Source: an uncultured Latescibacterota bacterium (GTDB lineage: Bacteria; Latescibacterota; UBA2968). Taken from it: 64,000 nucleotides of DNA. A model generated the notes under the pieces. It worked only from the letters and a program-made list of their open reading frames with translations. It was not told where the DNA came from and did not search any database. Below are positions 63,032 to 64,000 of this stretch, one piece after another. The stretch spans positions 1,936,394 to 2,000,393 of the forward strand of contig OY282377.1 of the NCBI GenBank assembly GCA_958295785.1, given 5' to 3'. How positions within the stretch are numbered: the first letter of the stretch is position 1; the number at the start of each line of letters is the position of its first letter. The position numbers and the translations under genes are program-made.

Positions 63032-64000
63032 ATGTTGAAGCATCTTAAAATACGGAATTTTCGCATTTTCAAAGCGTTGGAGATTGACCGGTTGGGTCGC
63101 ATTAACCTCATCGCTGGCAAAAACAATGCCGGTAAGACCAGTTTGCTCGAGGCAGTTTTTCTGCTAGCTGGCGCGGGAAGTGCACAGATGGCGATAAATA
63201 CCCATGTGATTCGCGGCCTTGATCCCGTCATTCGAGTCGTTTCAGCGGCTGGGGAAACCGCTTGGCAACAGCCGATCAATGAGACCTCTTGGAAGCAACT
63301 CTTCTCCGATCTGAACATGCACAGACCCATCGAGATCGAGGCGCATCATACGTCGCATGGTCAATTGGCCCTTGAAATCGCATCGGAGCGACCACACATC
63401 GCCGAGTTTTCTCTGGATCGCACTGGGGGAATTTCGATGACGAACCTCCCCGAAGAACGCACGCTCACCTTTCAGTATCGAGGCCCCAAAGGCAAAAAAA
63501 TAAAAAACCATATACGGGTGAAGGAACATGGATTTGAGATCGAAAAGCCGATCACAAATGTCCCGTTTATTGCGACGATTCTCCTATCTCGAATCAGAAA
63601 TACCCAAGAAGATGCCATGCGCTTGGGGATGTTGAGAAAACAGAAACGCGGCGAGATGCTCTTAAAAGCACTTCAGGTCATCGAGCCCAATCTGCAAAGT
63701 ATCGAAGATAATTCTGCCAGCGGTGTACCGATGATTTGGGGCGATATCGGGTTGTCCGAGTTGGTGCCGCTGCCGGTGATGGGCGAAGGCATGATCCAAA
63801 TGGCCCGGCTTATTTTGGCCATATCCTCTGTGCCAGATGGCGTGGTTTTGGTAGATGAAATCGAAAATGGGCTTCACCACGCCGTATTGCCCGATGTTTG
63901 GCGCGTCATCGATGAAGCGGCCGGGCAATTTCGCACGCAGGTCTTTGCGACCACGCATAGTTTTGAATGTATAGAAGCGGCGCATCACGCGCTTGGCCCT
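63032..64000 (+). CDS. AAA ATPase (OLD/RecF-like), truncated by window end
   Basis: The first 323 codons are visible and run open to the window edge. MLKHLKIRNFRIFKALEI is the usual RecF-like opening, Walker A is GKNNAGKTS (29-37), and near residues 280-300 comes VVLVDEIENGLHHAVLPDVW (Walker B with the D-E pair). An H-loop, FATTHSFE, follows. The ribosome-binding site is weak (28 bases after the dioxygenase stop). Whether a TOPRIM domain follows cannot be seen. It belongs to the same broad class as the protein at 56079 but is not a close copy. Confidence 0.82.
   Translation, partial: MLKHLKIRNFRIFKALEIDRLGRINLIAGKNNAGKTSLLEAVFLLAGAGSAQMAINTHVIRGLDPVIRVVSAAGETAWQQPINETSWKQLFSDLNMHRPIEIEAHHTSHGQLALEIASERPHIAEFSLDRTGGISMTNLPEERTLTFQYRGPKGKKIKNHIRVKEHGFEIEKPITNVPFIATILLSRIRNTQEDAMRLGMLRKQKRGEMLLKALQVIEPNLQSIEDNSASGVPMIWGDIGLSELVPLPVMGEGMIQMARLILAISSVPDGVVLVDEIENGLHHAVLPDVWRVIDEAAGQFRTQVFATTHSFECIEAAHHALGP

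Overview
The window is about 64 kb of GC-rich bacterial DNA with mostly short intergenic gaps. I recognise no tRNA, rRNA or CRISPR array. The gene set suggests the FCB group outside the well-studied Bacteroidetes, most like Latescibacterota or a related lineage. The indicators are GWxTD-domain proteins, a PorV/PorQ-type outer-membrane protein, a secreted protein with a type IX-like C-terminal sorting domain, a TonB-dependent receptor with a carboxypeptidase-regulatory N-terminus, three formylglycine sulfatases, and paired phytanoyl-CoA-dioxygenase-like enzymes. This placement is inferred from family content only.

Layout. 1-3244: a MITE-like repeat, a sulfatase and a sugar epimerase. 3245-9250: a Uma2 nuclease and the relic of a second one, a purple-acid-phosphatase-like lipoprotein, an AAA/DUF4143 ATPase behind an operator-like promoter, an adenosine-deaminase-like hydrolase and two small membrane proteins. 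9328-13627: tandem M19 dipeptidases and a secreted ankyrin protein with nearly identical repeats. 13902-26815: a sulfatase, an EVE protein, a giant duplicated PepSY/CPBP membrane protein, a plant-type IlvC, an ankyrin plus quinoprotein operon, and a membrane spermidine-synthase-like fusion. 27136-45010: an outer-membrane/secretion locus (GWxTD, TonB receptor, sorted secreted protein, PorV, second GWxTD, TPR-parvulin lipoprotein). It is interrupted by a PIN toxin cassette between 155-bp direct repeats, an AT-rich two-gene unit with a TIR/deoxyribosyltransferase-like protein, and a complete IS1595-type element with target duplication and a dead transposase. 45224-50702: a beta-CASP metallo-beta-lactamase protein with a duplicated tail, the second MITE-like copy, a FabV-like reductase and a sulfatase. 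50822-55910: bioA-bioD plus an RNA methyltransferase, and a formamidase with a membrane protein. 55957-64000: relics of a toxin and a DNA methyltransferase, an OLD-like ATPase/TOPRIM protein, an Asp-box protein, and a dioxygenase-permease-dioxygenase run ending in a truncated second AAA ATPase.

How the genes fit together. The sulfatases, dipeptidases, deaminase, formamidase, epimerase and dioxygenases suggest scavenging of sulfated, amidated and small organic substrates. The TonB/PorV/GWxTD genes would serve the cell surface. bioA-bioD and ilvC are the clear anabolic genes. Short dispersed repeats occupy many of the gaps: a GTAGGGGC palindrome family with ten copies, CTGACCA heptamers, and a CGTCATTCC-type REP. 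Small selfish or defence modules, whole and decayed, are scattered between housekeeping genes.
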